Numbered from the stretch's first letter, positions 1-5,352 are shown. The stretch: 6,402 nt of DNA from JBAYVY01 sp041674345 (GCA_041674345.1 JBAYVY010000222.1:1-6402), one strand, 5' to 3'. The notes: generated by a model not told the origin, from the sequence alone. Numbers and translations: made by a program.

Positions 1-27
1 CCTTCGTGTCTTCGCGCCTTCGTGGCT
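1..27. repeat. Dispersed CTTCGTG-type repeat, cut by the window edge
   Basis: The first bases are built from CTTCGTG, CTTCGCG and CTTCGTGG units. Repeats of this appearance are scattered between genes in many planctomycete, verrucomicrobial and related genomes, usually as one arm of a hairpin; that is recollection, not a search. Only one arm is visible, because any partner arm would lie left of the window. The following bases, 28-145, hold no gene that I can support and serve as the upstream region of the oxidoreductase gene. Confidence 0.45.
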
Positions 28-145
28 CAACTTCTCCGCCCGATCCGTGGCGACGGGGAGAATGCGGTGGCTCTGAACCCCGAACTCGAATACCATCATC
101 CGACTTGAATCGTGCCATCCGATTTACTTACAGGGATACACCGAC

Positions 146-1033
146 ATGTCGCATGAAATCAAAGTCGCCGTCATCGGCCTGGACACCAGCCACGCCGTCG
201 AGTTCCCCAAGCTCATGCAGGGGCCGGCTCGCCCCGCTGAACTCCAATCCCGCGGTTGCCGCGTCGTCAGTTGCATGCGATTTCCCACGCCCTTCCAGGA
301 TGAAGCGGGACTCGACGCCCGGCAGAAAACCCTCGAAGACCTCGGCGTGCGCGTCACCCGAAACTTCGACCAGGCCGTCGCCGATTGCGATGCCATCATG
401 ATCGAAATCAACGACCCCGCCCCGCACCTCGATTACTTCCAGCGTTGCGTCACGCTCGGCAAACCCATCTTTCTCGACAAGCCCCTGGCCGACAACATTA
501 CGCACGGCCGCCGCATCGTCGAACTGGCCGAGCAACATCACTGCCGCGTCTTCTCCGCATCTTCACTGCGATTCGTGCCCGCCCTGCGGCAGGCGTGCGA
601 CGCCGTTCCCCACCCGCTGTTCGCCACCATTTACGGCCCGCTGGGCAAGGCCCCGGTCGGCAGCGGCATCATCTGGTACGGCGTCCACGCCTTCGAGATG
701 CTCCAACGCGCCATGGGCCGCGGCGCGATCAGTCTGCGAACCGTCGCCGATGACGCCGGCGTCACCGTCATCGTGCGCTACCCCGATCAGCGCCGCGCGA
801 TCGTCGAACTCACCACCGGCCACTACCTCTACGGCGGCGGCCTGCGCGACAAGCAAAAAGCCGCTCCCTTCCTCGTGGACACCAGCCGCATTTACGCCGA
901 CCTGCTGACACAAATCGTCGCGTTTTTCCACGGCAACCCCGCGCCGCTCGAACTGACCGACACCCTGGAAATCATGGCCATGCTCGACGCCGCGGATCGC
1001 TCGGCGAAAACCGGCGAAGAACTGCCGCTGTGA
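146..1033 (+). CDS. Gfo/Idh/MocA family oxidoreductase
   Basis: Predicted soluble NAD(P)-dependent oxidoreductase of 295 residues, of a family that oxidises or reduces sugars, inositols and related polyols; the substrate cannot be read from sequence. The N-terminal beta strand and turn, KVAVIGLDTSH (residues 6-16), take the place of the classical GxGxxG dinucleotide loop. A predicted Rossmann fold continues through DCDAIMIEI (80-88). The family's EKP motif appears as DKP (111-113) after GKPIF, with Lys112 the expected catalytic or cofactor-contacting lysine. GVHAFEML (179-186) matches the family's active-site GxHxxD/E segment, with His181. The protein is shorter than the usual 330-400 residues, mainly in the C-terminal beta-sheet domain. 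The start at 146 is chosen because the VIGLD strand follows at once; there is no clear Shine-Dalgarno site. It lies 48 bases before leuS with no evident functional link. Family assignment is firm, function unknown. Confidence 0.85.
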   Translation: MSHEIKVAVIGLDTSHAVEFPKLMQGPARPAELQSRGCRVVSCMRFPTPFQDEAGLDARQKTLEDLGVRVTRNFDQAVADCDAIMIEINDPAPHLDYFQRCVTLGKPIFLDKPLADNITHGRRIVELAEQHHCRVFSASSLRFVPALRQACDAVPHPLFATIYGPLGKAPVGSGIIWYGVHAFEMLQRAMGRGAISLRTVADDAGVTVIVRYPDQRRAIVELTTGHYLYGGGLRDKQKAAPFLVDTSRIYADLLTQIVAFFHGNPAPLELTDTLEIMAMLDAADRSAKTGEELPL

Positions 1034-1043
1034 TCGTCCGGCT

Positions 1044-1072
1044 TTGTCGCACACCGCGGCTGGCCGTACAAT
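1044..1072 (+). promoter_or_regulatory. Sigma70-like promoter for leuS with a very short leader
   Basis: TTGTCG (1044-1049) and TACAAT (1067-1072) are separated by exactly 17 bases. The -10 box matches TATAAT at five of six positions; the -35 box matches TTGACA at its first three. Transcription would start near 1079-1080, leaving only two or three bases before the leuS ATG at 1082, so the message would be essentially leaderless. This fits the lack of any Shine-Dalgarno sequence before leuS. It is a prediction from spacing and consensus only. Confidence 0.5.
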
Positions 1073-1081
1073 CGCCGGCAT

Positions 1082-4000
1082 ATGAACGACGCCCCGCAAT
1101 ACCGTTACGACTTCCAGGCCATCGAATCCAAGTGGCAAAACCACTGGCGCGAACATCGCACCTTCGCTTGCGCCAACCCGACGGGCAATGCCGATCAAAC
1201 CAAGCCCAAGTTTTATGTGCTCGACATGTTCCCCTATCCCTCCGGCGTGGGCCTGCACGTGGGCCATCCGCTCGGATACATCGCCACCGATATCGTCGCC
1301 CGTTACAAGCGCATGACCGGGCACAATGTGCTGCATCCGATGGGTTTCGACGCATTCGGCCTGCCCGCCGAGCAGTTCGCCGTTGAACATGGCGTACACC
1401 CCGCCGTCACCACCCAGAAAAACATCGACAACATGAAACGCCAGCTCCAACTGCTGGGGCTGAGCTACGACTGGGACCGCGAAATCTCCACCACCGATGT
1501 CGATTACTACCGCTGGACCCAGTGGATTTTCCTCCAACTGTTCAACAGTTACTTTGACCCGGTTGGAAAGAAGGCCGCGCCCATCAGTGAACTGATGAAG
1601 CAACTCGAGTCCGGCGAACGGGTCGTCGGACCCGACGGCGAACTCATGTCCGTCGCCGCCTCCGGCGGCATGGACGCGATCAGCGGTACGCCCGTCGGCG
1701 GTCGCAAGTGGTACGAACTAACCCCCGCCCAGCAATCGCAATTGCTCGGTGAATATCGCCTGGCGTACTTGGCGGAAGTGCCGGTGAACTGGTGCCCGGC
1801 CCTCGGCACGGTGCTGGCCAACGAGGAAGTCACCAACGAAGGCCGCAGCGAACGCGGCAATCATCCGGTTTTTAAGCGACCTTTGAAACAGTGGATGTTG
1901 CGCATCACCGCATATGCCGAGCGATTGATCGCCGACCTCGATCGGGTCGATTGGCCCGAATCCACCAAGCAGATGCAACGCAACTGGATCGGACGCAGCG
2001 AAGGCGCGAGGGTCGATTTCGCGCTGTGGCGGGGGCAATTAATTGCCCCCGCCGCCCCCGGCGAAGATGATGAAACGATAGATGATGAAACGATCACTGT
2101 CTTCACCACCCGCCCCGATACGCTGTTCGGCGCGACCTACATGGTGCTCGCGCCGGAACACGAACTGGTCCGCGACATCACCACGCCGGAGCAAAGGAGC
2201 GCCGTTGAAACTTATATCGCGCAGGCGGCGGCGCGGAGCGATGTGGACCGTCAGGCCGATGGAAAAACCAAGACCGGCGTGTTCACCGGCGCGTACGCGA
2301 TCAATCCGGTCAACGATCAAAAGATACCGATCTGGATCGCCGACTACGTGCTGATGGGTTACGGCACCGGCGCGATCATGGCCGTGCCGGCCCACGATGA
2401 ACGCGATCATGCGTTCGCGCAAACCTTCGGTTTGCCGATCGTGCAGGTGATTACCCCTCCGGGGGCGGACGGGGGGCCGCATGACTTAAGTCATACGGCC
2501 TACACCGACGCCGGCGTGAATGTGAACTCGCACAACGATGAGATTTCACTCGACGGCCTGCCCACCCCGGAAGCGAAAAATAAGATCACGCGGTGGCTGG
2601 AAGAAAAGGGCATCGGCAAGGGGCAGGTGCAATACAAATTGCGGGACTGGCTGTTCAGTCGCCAGCGGTACTGGGGCGAGCCGTTTCCGATATTGCATGG
2701 GCCGAACGGCGAGATCGTGGCGGTGGAGGAGTCGGAGTTGCCGGTGAAGTTGCCGGAGATGGCTGATTTCAGGCCGGAGGCATCCAATGACCCCGATGCC
2801 CCGCCGCGTCCGCCATTGGGTCGCGCCCCCGGAAGTTGGCGGATCGTGGAAAAGGATGGGGTGAAATACGAGCGTGAGTTAAACACCATGCCGCAGTGGG
2901 CGGGTTCATGTTGGTACTACCTGCGTTTCTGCGACCCCCGGAACAATGAAGCATTCGTGGATGCGGATGTTGAACGGTATTGGATGAATCCGACGGGGCG
3001 GGGGCAATTAATTGCCCCCGCCGGCAATCCGCAATCCGCAATCGCCCAGTCCCCGATGGGCGTCGATCTGTACGTCGGCGGTGTGGAGCACGCGGTGTTG
3101 CATTTGTTGTATGCGCGGTTCTGGCACAAGGTATTGTTTGATCTGGGGCACGTCAGCGGGGCGGAACCGTTCGGGCGGTTGTTCAATCAGGGGTACATTC
3201 AGGCCGCGGCATACACCGACGCACGCGGCATGTACGTCCCGGCGGACAAGATCGAGGAACGCGATCAAAAGTTCTTCTTTGAAGGAAACCAAGTCAATCG
3301 TGAATTCGGCAAAATGGGCAAATCGTTGAAAAATGCGATCAGCCCGGATGACATGTGCAAGGAGTACGGGGCGGACACGTTGCGGTTGTATGAGATGTAT
3401 ATGGGGCCGCTGGATCAGAGCAAGCCGTGGAACACGCGGGACATCATCGGCATTCATCGGTTTTTACAGCGCATCTGGCGGAACTTCGTGAACGACCAGA
3501 CGGGCGAATTGCGTGTGAGCGACGCGCCGGCGGACGAGGCGCAGTCGCGGCTGATGCACAAGACCATCGCGGCGGTAACTGATGACATGGAACGTCTGTC
3601 GTTCAACACGGCGATCGCGGAACTGATTAAGTGGAACAATGAATTGGTGAGTTTGGAGAAGCTGCCGCGAGAGGTGGCGGAGACGATGGTGAAGTTGCTG
3701 GGTCCGCTGGCGCCGCACCTGGCGGAGGAGTTGTGGGCGCGATTGGGGCGCACGGATTCAGTGGCGTATCAGCCCTGGCCGGCGGCGGACCTCCGGAAGC
3801 TGGTGGAAGACACCATCGAATTGCCGGTGCAGGTGACGGGGAAACTGCGCGGGCGGATCACCGTGCCGGTCGATGCGGATGAAGAGCGAATCGTCGCGGC
3901 GGCGAAGCAAGATGCGAACGTCGCGGCACATCTGGAAGGCAGGACGATTCGCAAGGTGATCGTGGTGAAGGGGAAGATGGTGAACATCGTGGCATCGTGA
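1082..4000 (+). CDS. leuS: Leucyl-tRNA synthetase (LeuRS)
   Basis: Cytoplasmic class I aminoacyl-tRNA synthetase that charges tRNA-Leu with leucine using ATP and hydrolyses mischarged tRNA. All landmarks are present: the HIGH motif as HVGH (residues 59-62) in PYPSGVGLHVGH; the CP1 editing domain with TTRPDT (342-347) and AHDERD (437-442); the return to the catalytic core at RDWLFSRQRYWG (521-532); the KMSKS loop as KMGKS (744-748); and the C-terminal tRNA-contacting domain starting at VQVTGKLRG (about 916-924). At 972 residues it is about 100 longer than E. coli LeuRS. Part of the excess is a block near 165-225, which I think is common in this phylum. The rest comes from repeat-derived insertions: RGQLIAPA at 317-324 and 640-647, a DDETI doublet and PHDLSHTA at 466-473. 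All lie in frame and in expected loops, and no catalytic motif is broken, so the enzyme is probably active. Wobble bases shift from mostly C to mostly G along the gene. Confidence 0.97.
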   Translation: MNDAPQYRYDFQAIESKWQNHWREHRTFACANPTGNADQTKPKFYVLDMFPYPSGVGLHVGHPLGYIATDIVARYKRMTGHNVLHPMGFDAFGLPAEQFAVEHGVHPAVTTQKNIDNMKRQLQLLGLSYDWDREISTTDVDYYRWTQWIFLQLFNSYFDPVGKKAAPISELMKQLESGERVVGPDGELMSVAASGGMDAISGTPVGGRKWYELTPAQQSQLLGEYRLAYLAEVPVNWCPALGTVLANEEVTNEGRSERGNHPVFKRPLKQWMLRITAYAERLIADLDRVDWPESTKQMQRNWIGRSEGARVDFALWRGQLIAPAAPGEDDETIDDETITVFTTRPDTLFGATYMVLAPEHELVRDITTPEQRSAVETYIAQAAARSDVDRQADGKTKTGVFTGAYAINPVNDQKIPIWIADYVLMGYGTGAIMAVPAHDERDHAFAQTFGLPIVQVITPPGADGGPHDLSHTAYTDAGVNVNSHNDEISLDGLPTPEAKNKITRWLEEKGIGKGQVQYKLRDWLFSRQRYWGEPFPILHGPNGEIVAVEESELPVKLPEMADFRPEASNDPDAPPRPPLGRAPGSWRIVEKDGVKYERELNTMPQWAGSCWYYLRFCDPRNNEAFVDADVERYWMNPTGRGQLIAPAGNPQSAIAQSPMGVDLYVGGVEHAVLHLLYARFWHKVLFDLGHVSGAEPFGRLFNQGYIQAAAYTDARGMYVPADKIEERDQKFFFEGNQVNREFGKMGKSLKNAISPDDMCKEYGADTLRLYEMYMGPLDQSKPWNTRDIIGIHRFLQRIWRNFVNDQTGELRVSDAPADEAQSRLMHKTIAAVTDDMERLSFNTAIAELIKWNNELVSLEKLPREVAETMVKLLGPLAPHLAEELWARLGRTDSVAYQPWPAADLRKLVEDTIELPVQVTGKLRGRITVPVDADEERIVAAAKQDANVAAHLEGRTIRKVIVVKGKMVNIVAS
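2028..2053. repeat. 26-base perfect palindrome inside leuS, copy 1
   Basis: A perfect inverted repeat centred on AATTAATT with GC-rich arms; its core is GGGGCAATTAATTGCCCC. It is read in the leuS frame as RGQLIAPA (residues 317-324), in the editing domain just before the TTRPDT motif. E. coli LeuRS has a short hairpin loop here, so this is an added segment. Copy 2 at 2997-3022 is identical over all 26 bases and in the same frame. Because the element is its own reverse complement, either orientation gives the same peptide. Confidence 0.9.
2066..2095 (+). repeat. 15-base tandem duplication encoding DDETI twice
   Basis: GATGATGAAACGATA is followed directly by GATGATGAAACGATC, giving DDETI-DDETI in LeuRS, 12 bases downstream of the first palindrome. 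The units differ only at the last base. It lengthens the same editing-domain loop that carries the palindrome and probably arose by slippage. Confidence 0.85.
2475..2500. repeat. 26-base near-perfect palindrome inside leuS (CTTAAG centre)
   Basis: Twelve of thirteen base pairs match; the only mismatch is C2480 against A2495. The inner 14 bases, ATGACTTAAGTCAT, are a perfect palindrome. It encodes PHDLSHTA (residues 466-473), in the variable loop before the AYTDAGVNVNS segment of the LeuRS editing domain. Like the other leuS palindrome it has a TTAA centre and GC-rich outer arms, but the sequence is different, so I treat it as a second family. Confidence 0.75.
2826..2836 (+). repeat. CCCCCGGAAGT motif within leuS
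   Basis: A copy of the short motif that recurs in this window, read in leuS as part of the peptide APGSW, shortly before the conserved ELNTMPQWAGSCWYYLRF segment. Taken alone it could be chance; it is listed because the same 11-base string also occurs between genes at 4576-4586 and 5159-5169 and in amtB at 5990-6000. Confidence 0.5.
2997..3022. repeat. 26-base perfect palindrome inside leuS, copy 2
   Basis: Identical to the palindrome at 2028-2053 over 26 bases and read in the same frame as RGQLIAPA (residues 640-647). It sits inside a segment of about 24 residues (roughly 636-659) that separates YWM from VDLYVGG, which are nearly adjacent in most LeuRS proteins (typically YWMPVDLYVGG). The outer flanks of the two copies are unrelated, so the element itself was copied or inserted, not the surrounding gene segment. 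Confidence 0.9.
3024..3044 (+). repeat. Heptamer repeat GCAATCC, three units, within leuS
   Basis: GCAATCC occurs three times in tandem, the last unit ending in G, directly next to the second palindrome. It encodes the NPQSAIA part of the LeuRS insertion. Strings such as CAATCCGCAATC are familiar to me as intergenic filler in repeat-rich genomes of this kind (recollection). The 24-residue insertion therefore appears to be a composite of two repeat types. Confidence 0.75.
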
Positions 4001-4006
4001 GAGGAT
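4000..4006 (+). promoter_or_regulatory. Shine-Dalgarno site deciding the start at 4013
   Basis: AGAGGA overlaps the last base of the leuS stop codon and lies 7 bases before the ATG at 4013. It supports that start and suggests that ribosomes finishing leuS reinitiate on the next gene. Confidence 0.7.
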
Positions 4007-4012
4007 AGCGGG

Positions 4013-4408
4013 ATGGACGAACGCGAAGCCGCAAGCGGCAAATCCAATCGTGGGTGGTTGCGGGCGATGAGCTTGATGTCGCTGGTCAGCAACGTGCTGG
4101 TGCTGGCGGTGGGGGGGCCTTTGATGGGGTGGACTTGCGGACGATTGGGTGATGCGTACAGTCGCTTGGGGGAACCACTTCCGGGGGCGACGGCATGGTT
4201 TTTCAATTTATCGTGGACGAAGATGACGGTGGGGGGGCTGGTGCTGGCCGGGACGCTGATCGTGATGGAGTGGAAGGTGCGGCGTCCGGGGGTGACGCTG
4301 CTGGTGCATCTGATCGTGACGGCGGCGCTGGGTGTGCTGATCGGGGGGTTTGTTTATGCGATGATGCTGCCGATGTTGAAGATGGGGGAAATGACCACAG
4401 GCCAATGA
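4013..4408 (+). CDS. Three-helix membrane protein of unknown function
   Basis: A 131-residue protein that I do not recognise. After a short charged N-terminus it has hydrophobic stretches at about 18-40, 71-87 and 94-120, consistent with three membrane helices. The first two are joined by a loop containing CGRLGDAYSRLGEPLPGATAW. That loop and the ending MMLPMLKMGE faintly recall the membrane domain of GspF/PilC-type secretion proteins, but the resemblance is too weak for a call. The gene starts 12 bases after leuS with a good Shine-Dalgarno site, so co-transcription is likely. The last residues, MTTGQ, and the stop codon at 4406-4408 lie inside the left end of a duplicated repeat module, so the native C-terminus may have been replaced. 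Codons end mainly in G, as in the 3' half of leuS. Confidence 0.75.
   Translation: MDEREAASGKSNRGWLRAMSLMSLVSNVLVLAVGGPLMGWTCGRLGDAYSRLGEPLPGATAWFFNLSWTKMTVGGLVLAGTLIVMEWKVRRPGVTLLVHLIVTAALGVLIGGFVYAMMLPMLKMGEMTTGQ
4177..4187 (-). repeat. CCCCCGGAAGT motif, minus strand, within the membrane protein gene
   Basis: Reverse-strand copy of the recurring 11-base motif. On the + strand it reads as part of EPLPGA in the loop between the first two predicted helices of the 131-residue membrane protein. Confidence 0.5.
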
Positions 4409-4558
4409 CGAATGACCAAATAAGTTCCAATGACCAATGACCAGGAAGAACCGCGCTTCGGTATTGGTTATTGAACATTGGTGTTTATTTGGTCATTCGT
4501 CATTGGGTTGTGGAGATTTTTCAGATCGCATCGGTTCCGGTTTCGCCGGTTCGGATGC
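4389..4558. repeat. 170-base duplicated hairpin and glnB-tail module, copy 1
   Basis: Matches 5183-5352 at a constant offset of 794 bases. The left segment (4389-4423) differs at one of 35 positions and the right segment (4511-4558) at one of 48. Within it, 4402-4423 and 4485-4506 are perfect 22-base inverted arms built on CCAATGACGAATGACC. The 55-base core (4427-4481) matches the other copy at 53 of 55 positions only when reverse-complemented. The hairpin lies between the convergent ends of the membrane protein genes at 4408 and 4625, so it may end or insulate transcription from both sides; there is no textbook U-tract right after the stem. Confidence 0.9.
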
Positions 4559-4562
4559 ACTG
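4521..4562 (-). pseudogene. Fragment of a PII (glnB) gene 3' end
   Basis: Read on the minus strand this is QCIRTGETGTDAI followed by TGA, the C-terminus of the intact PII protein encoded at 5315-5665, with two codons (Leu-Arg) missing and one synonymous change (GAT for GAC). The similarity stops abruptly at 4562; upstream sequence does not resemble PII. The in-frame deletion and silent change are what one expects from a decayed second PII gene that was once under selection, but with so few differences a simple segmental copy is also possible. It is not a functional gene. Confidence 0.7.
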
Positions 4563-4575
4563 GTATCGCGGCCAA

Positions 4576-4586
4576 CCCCCGGAAGT
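4576..4586 (+). repeat. CCCCCGGAAGT motif between genes
   Basis: An intergenic copy of the recurring motif, just right of the glnB fragment. It is followed by AAAACCCGGAGGG, a looser echo of the same composition. A variant, CCCCCGGAAC on the minus strand at 4629-4638, forms the last codons (PPGT) of the neighbouring minus-strand gene. Confidence 0.5.
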
Positions 4587-4624
4587 AAAACCCGGAGGGT
4601 GGGGCTTGGGGGATGTTGCGTGTG

Positions 4625-5044
4625 TTATGTTCCGGGGGGTTGTTGACGTGCGGGGGATCGCCGGAGCATGAGCAGGGACGTGCATAGGGTTAATGCGCAA
4701 AGGGTGGTGAGAAGTGCGTATGCGTGGGTTTTGGCGTCATTCGCCATGTCGATGCGGAACGTCAGGTGTTCCGGGAGATCGAGCATACACCGCCATTGCA
4801 GGCGGGGGAGCGTGAGGGTGATGGGTTGCGTGTGCCATTCATTCCAGTCGGTATCGGCGGTGGGCACATCGGTGTCATAGGCCCATTGGTCGTGAATGCC
4901 TTTGCGCGCGGCTTCGGCTTCACTGAATACCACTCCATCGCCGAGGACGCTGGCGTCGTAAGCGATGGTTAGCATCAGCGCGATTAGAAAAACCACGGAG
5001 ATGAGCATGTTGGCGATGAGCAGGGCGCGAACGGAGATACGCAT
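4625..5044 (-). CDS. Two-helix membrane protein with an external domain, unknown function
   Basis: A 139-residue protein that I do not recognise. It begins MRISVRALLIANMLISVVF, with a hydrophobic helix at about 7-28 after basic residues, as in a signal anchor. A polar, tryptophan-containing middle of about 75 residues follows (WNEWHTQPITLTLP within it), then a second helix at about 108-126 (ALLTTLCALTLCTSLLML) and a basic tail. Both ends are probably cytoplasmic with the middle outside. The frame stays open upstream to an ATG at 5224, but that would translate repeat sequence (SFVIGPWSF), so the start at 5044 is preferred; it begins with a proper membrane anchor and lies downstream of a plausible promoter. 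The last residues, QQPPGT, come from a CCCCCGGAAC motif. The gene lies between the two copies of the 170-base module. Confidence 0.65.
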   Translation of the reverse strand: MRISVRALLIANMLISVVFLIALMLTIAYDASVLGDGVVFSEAEAARKGIHDQWAYDTDVPTADTDWNEWHTQPITLTLPRLQWRCMLDLPEHLTFRIDMANDAKTHAYALLTTLCALTLCTSLLMLRRSPARQQPPGT

Positions 5045-5081
5045 GGCAAGAGTCTCAGTAAATATGCGGCTCGATGTGATG

Positions 5082-5110
5082 ATTGTCGCGGCAGCGATGC
5101 GCGGAAGCAA
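5082..5110 (-). promoter_or_regulatory. Possible promoter for the minus-strand membrane protein gene
   Basis: On the minus strand, TTGCTT (5105-5110) and GACAAT (5082-5087) are 17 bases apart, the same layout as the leuS promoter. The -10 box matches the consensus at four of six positions. Transcription would start near 5075, about 30 bases before the ATG at 5044. This supports the shorter gene start. Confidence 0.35.
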
Positions 5111-5132
5111 ATAAAAAACCCAGGCCAAGCCG

Positions 5133-5169
5133 CCCCCGGAAGCAAGACGGCATGGCCACCCCCGGAAGT
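5133..5169 (+). repeat. Two CCCCCGGAAG motifs 26 bases apart
   Basis: CCCCCGGAAGC (5133-5143) and CCCCCGGAAGT (5159-5169), each preceded by a short GCC-containing stretch. They lie upstream of the minus-strand membrane protein gene and directly left of the second duplicated module. Confidence 0.6.
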
Positions 5170-5182
5170 TGGGGGACGGAGA

Positions 5183-5352
5183 AAATGACCACGGGCCAAT
5201 GACGAATGACCAAATAAACTCCAATGTTCAATGACCAATACCGAAGCGAGGTTCTTCCTGGTCATTGGTCATTGGAGTTTATTTGGTCATTCGTCATTGG
5301 TGTTTGGAGATTTTTCAGATCGCGTCGGTTCCGGTTTCGCCGGTTCGGATGC
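5183..5352. repeat. 170-base duplicated hairpin and glnB-tail module, copy 2
   Basis: Partner of 4389-4558. Here the hairpin is nearly complete: 5196-5226 and 5270-5300 are perfect 31-base inverted arms, and the pairing continues inward through CAATGACCA (5229-5237 with 5259-5267), leaving a loop at about 5238-5258. The right part of the module (5315-5352) is the true 3' end of the PII gene. The hairpin starts 14 bases beyond the PII stop codon, so it may act as a 3' stabiliser or terminator of the amtB-glnB message, although no U-tract follows. Confidence 0.9.

Noticed and set aside
32..62. Short inverted repeat TTCTCC/GGAGAA as a terminator of an upstream gene
   Set aside because: Only six pairs with an 18-base-plus gap and no U-tract; no upstream gene is visible.
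105..133. Possible promoter TTGAAT with TTACAG 17 bases downstream, before the oxidoreductase gene
   Set aside because: The -10 match is poor and no other shift gives a better pair; not strong enough to annotate.
563..1603. A 346-codon open frame on the minus strand opposite the oxidoreductase and leuS
   Set aside because: It is antisense to two clearly recognisable genes and arises from the C-rich wobble positions of those genes; the translation shows no family motif.
2400..2600. Replication origin suggested by the C-to-G skew change
   Set aside because: The change lies inside an intact leuS coding region, with no DnaA-box cluster, AT-rich unwinding region or origin-associated gene noticed.
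2935..2944. CCCCCGGAAC in leuS as another inserted motif
   Set aside because: It encodes CDPRNNEAF, a conserved LeuRS stretch, so the DNA match is most simply explained by the codons of the native protein.
4437..4671. Small plus-strand open frames starting in the first hairpin
   Set aside because: They translate hairpin and glnB-tail sequence (LVIEHWCLFGHSSL and similar), the usual by-product of these repeats.
5045..5224. N-terminal extension of the minus-strand membrane protein to an ATG at 5224
   Set aside because: The extra 60 residues translate repeat DNA and would place a hydrophilic stretch before a normal signal anchor; a plausible promoter lies inside this region.
4389..5352. CRISPR array or insertion sequence formed by the repeated hairpins
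   Set aside because: Only two copies, far apart, with no spacer periodicity, no cas genes and no transposase; the copies are hairpin modules.
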